Origin: Kiritimatiellia bacterium
GTDB lineage: Bacteria; Verrucomicrobiota; Kiritimatiellia; RFP12; UBA1067
Direction: 5' to 3'
Assembly (NCBI GenBank): GCA_017521065.1
Contig: JAFXEA010000174.1
Coordinates: 1 to 5,583, forward strand
Length of the DNA stretch: 5,583 bases
Made by a program: the position numbers and the translations under genes. This document shows positions 3,672-5,583 of the stretch, one piece after another. Position 1 is the first letter of the stretch, and each line of letters opens with the position of its first letter. Below the pieces are notes generated by a model. That model saw nothing but the letters and a program-made list of their open reading frames with translations. It searched no databases and was not told where the DNA came from.

Positions 3672-5583
3672 ATGAAAAGAAGCAGCAGATTTAGGAATAA
3701 TGTGAGTTCCGGATGGCTTTTCGCCCAGGCGTTGATCGCTTTTAGGAACTTCATAAGAAACTACAATGGCAATATTAGTCAAAGTGATTTCTTTGACATG
3801 TTTGACAACGTCGCCAATTTGACGGAAATGAGGCGGCTTGCGGTTAAGCACTTCAAGTTGAAAAAATTAATAAATGCTAAAGTTATCGAATTTGAGAACG
3901 GATGTGTAACTTTCTGTGAGGAGGATCATTTATGTGTGTTGCAAAAAATCTGGAATAAGAAGGGGTTGCGTAAAAACTGCAAAGCGATGCTACTTGAATG
4001 GTGTGATCGGCTGGAGCGGCGCAACGCGGTCAAATGCCGCGGGAAAGACAGGCGGAAAGAGCGCGTAGATGAGGTCTGTCGTGTTTTGAAATTGAATAAT
4101 ATCGAGCGGGAGATATTGGTGTATTCGCTTGTTCAGGCGACATCCGGTTTCTTTGATGATTTGCCGAAGTGGGATTACAAATGCAATCGCGATGAGCGTA
4201 TGTTGTTTTGCGCAATGGCGATAGACCGTCCCTTGAGTACAGTCGTTAAAGCGATGGGGACAAGCGGCAAGCTGCGTACATTCGGCGTGCTCGATTCTTG
4301 CGTAAATCTGAATGACGGAGCTTTTCGTGAATATCTTGAAAACGGCGAAGGGGATATGCTCGAGGGCCAGTTTTACAAAAAGGCGCAGACCGAAGATGCT
4401 TTGCCGTGGAACTACTACGGAAAGCTTGTCAAAGAACACGGCGATATTCTGCGCGATATGATTCTTTCGGCAAAGTTCGGCAAGCGCGGCGTTAACATCC
4501 TCCTTTACGGAGAGCCGGGAACGGGTAAGACAAGTTTCGTCAAGACGCTCGCTAAAGAACTCGGTCTTGATCTTTTTGAGATACTGCACGGGGATCGAAA
4601 CGGAGAGAAAAATTCACCGCAAAACCGTATAGCCGGCATCCGTATCTGCAATGCTCAGGTGCCGCGCGAACGGAGCATGATTCTGTTGGACGAGGCAGAC
4701 CGGCTTCTTCGCACCAATATGGACCTTCTCGAAAATTTGTTCGCGGGGAACGGTTCTGGCGCTTCCGAGAAGGGAATGATCAATTCGATTCTCGACGAAA
4801 CCAGACTGCCGGCCGTCTGGGTATCCAACGTGCGTGCGGAGGAGCTGGACGATTCCGTGCGGAGGCGCTTCGATTATTCGATCCGCTTCGACAAAATCGG
4901 CGATCTGCAGCGCACGGCGATTTGGCGCAATAATATCGCGAAATTCGGTCTTGGGAAAATCATTTCCGAGGAATGCGCTGAAAGATTCGCCAGGCGGTAC
5001 CGGACTAACGCCGGCGGAATCGCAATGGTGCTTGAGAACGTCAAGCGTATGCATCCCGGCAAGGATCGGGTGGAAGCGCTCGTCGATTCTTTGATGAAAC
5101 CTCATTGTGAACTGATGGCGGCGGAGTGCAAGACGGAAGATGCGGTGCTTCGGCCGGCCGGTGATTATTCGCTCGAAGGTCTCAACATCAAAGGCGATAT
5201 CGCACTTGAACAGGTTGTGGCGGCGGTGAAGAATTTCCGGAACGGGATGAACCAGGAGGCGGATCCCGACCGTCCGCGCATGAACATCCTCCTGTGGGGA
5301 CCGCCCGGAACGGGGAAAACGGAGTTTGTCAAACATCTCGGTAGGGCCGTTGGCGGCAAAGTTGTCGTTAAAATGGGTAGCGATCTCCTCTCGCGCTGGG
5401 TTGGCGGCACGGAGACCAATATCCGCCAGGCGTTTGCCGAAGCGGAAGCCGATAATGCCGTTCTTCTTCTCGATGAAATCGATGGGCTCGTGCAGGATCG
5501 CAGCGGTGCGCAGCACGGATGGGAAGTTTCTCAGGTGAATGAACTTCTGCATTGCATGGAGAATTTCAAGGGTGTAATGGTGG
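3672..5583 (+). CDS. Tandem AAA+ ATPase (COG0464-like), 3' end beyond the window
   Basis: The frame is open from ATG 3672 to the window end: 637 residues with no stop. Residues 1-240 are an unrecognised helical N-terminal region. Its first ~110 codons are A+T-richer than the rest. AAA+ domain 1 has Walker A GEPGTGKT 280-287, Walker B MILLDEAD 336-343 (D340/E341), a sensor-1 candidate N386 (WVSN) and an arginine cluster R397-R399 in DDSVRRRFD. Domain 2 has Walker A GPPGTGKT 543-550, a pore-loop-like SRWVGGTE at 574-581, Walker B AVLLLDEIDGL 596-606 (D601/E602), then the WEVSQVNELLHCME helix. The rest of domain 2 lies past 5583. The layout matches a family of bacterial two-domain AAA proteins related to COG0464. 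Both ATPase sites look intact, suggesting an ATP-driven remodeller or unfoldase of unknown substrate. The sigma-54 promoter 35 bp upstream and the divergent rtcR imply RtcR control. The Shine-Dalgarno is weak (AAAGA-like). Long minus-strand frames inside are shadows. Confidence 0.93.
   Translation, partial: MKRSSRFRNNVSSGWLFAQALIAFRNFIRNYNGNISQSDFFDMFDNVANLTEMRRLAVKHFKLKKLINAKVIEFENGCVTFCEEDHLCVLQKIWNKKGLRKNCKAMLLEWCDRLERRNAVKCRGKDRRKERVDEVCRVLKLNNIEREILVYSLVQATSGFFDDLPKWDYKCNRDERMLFCAMAIDRPLSTVVKAMGTSGKLRTFGVLDSCVNLNDGAFREYLENGEGDMLEGQFYKKAQTEDALPWNYYGKLVKEHGDILRDMILSAKFGKRGVNILLYGEPGTGKTSFVKTLAKELGLDLFEILHGDRNGEKNSPQNRIAGIRICNAQVPRERSMILLDEADRLLRTNMDLLENLFAGNGSGASEKGMINSILDETRLPAVWVSNVRAEELDDSVRRRFDYSIRFDKIGDLQRTAIWRNNIAKFGLGKIISEECAERFARRYRTNAGGIAMVLENVKRMHPGKDRVEALVDSLMKPHCELMAAECKTEDAVLRPAGDYSLEGLNIKGDIALEQVVAAVKNFRNGMNQEADPDRPRMNILLWGPPGTGKTEFVKHLGRAVGGKVVVKMGSDLLSRWVGGTETNIRQAFAEAEADNAVLLLDEIDGLVQDRSGAQHGWEVSQVNELLHCMENFKGVMV

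Noticed and set aside
3540..3851. 103-codon - strand frame across the intergenic region
   Set aside because: It runs through the sigma-54 promoter and into the 5' end of the AAA+ gene, with no family resemblance.
3990..4589. 199-codon open frame on the - strand
   Set aside because: It is antisense to the first half of the same AAA+ gene, spans its first Walker A, and has no recognisable motif.
4614..5552. 312-codon open frame on the - strand
   Set aside because: It lies antisense to the tandem AAA+ gene, whose + frame has two full sets of Walker motifs. Its translation shows no recognisable domain and is rich in residues expected from reversed codons.

Overview
This 5.6 kb bacterial window has two parts. 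The left third (about 1-1770, + strand) holds small accessory genes and gene remnants. The right two thirds hold a divergent pair: an rtcR-type transcriptional activator on the - strand and a large tandem AAA+ ATPase on the + strand, which runs off the window end. Use of sigma-54 (an RtcR-class enhancer-binding protein plus a textbook -24/-12 promoter) shows a sigma-54-carrying bacterium. I cannot name the phylum. Shine-Dalgarno motifs precede most left-side genes but are weak or absent before the two right-side genes.

Left region: the C-terminal tail of an upstream gene (1-38), a YozE-family small protein (116-334), and an unrecognised 190-aa protein with a hydrophobic C-terminus (390-962). 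Then come three truncated genes in a row. Two are N-terminal fragments of AlbA_2/Schlafen-type putative DNA-binding proteins (959-1096, 1109-1225; the second also has an internal TAG). The third is the first ~80 residues of a RhuM-family protein (1239-1487). Short charged frames (1488-1559, 1556-1768) fill the rest up to the end of rtcR. This looks like a decayed defence or accessory cluster.

Right region: RtcR (538 aa, apparently full-length) has the CARF sensor domain, a sigma-54-type AAA+ domain and a C-terminal helix-turn-helix. Across a 267-bp AT-rich intergenic region lies a full match to the sigma-54 consensus (3622-3637), about 35 bp before the ATG of the tandem AAA+ gene. Two imperfect or perfect inverted repeats lie at typical enhancer distance.

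In the best-known rtcR loci, the divergent sigma-54 operon begins with RNA-repair genes (rtcB/rtcA, or Ro60/Y-RNA genes). Here the first gene is instead a two-domain AAA+ ATPase of the COG0464-like type. The most interesting inference is an RNA-damage-responsive operon whose lead product is an AAA+ remodelling ATPase, with any RNA ligase or other effectors beyond position 5583.
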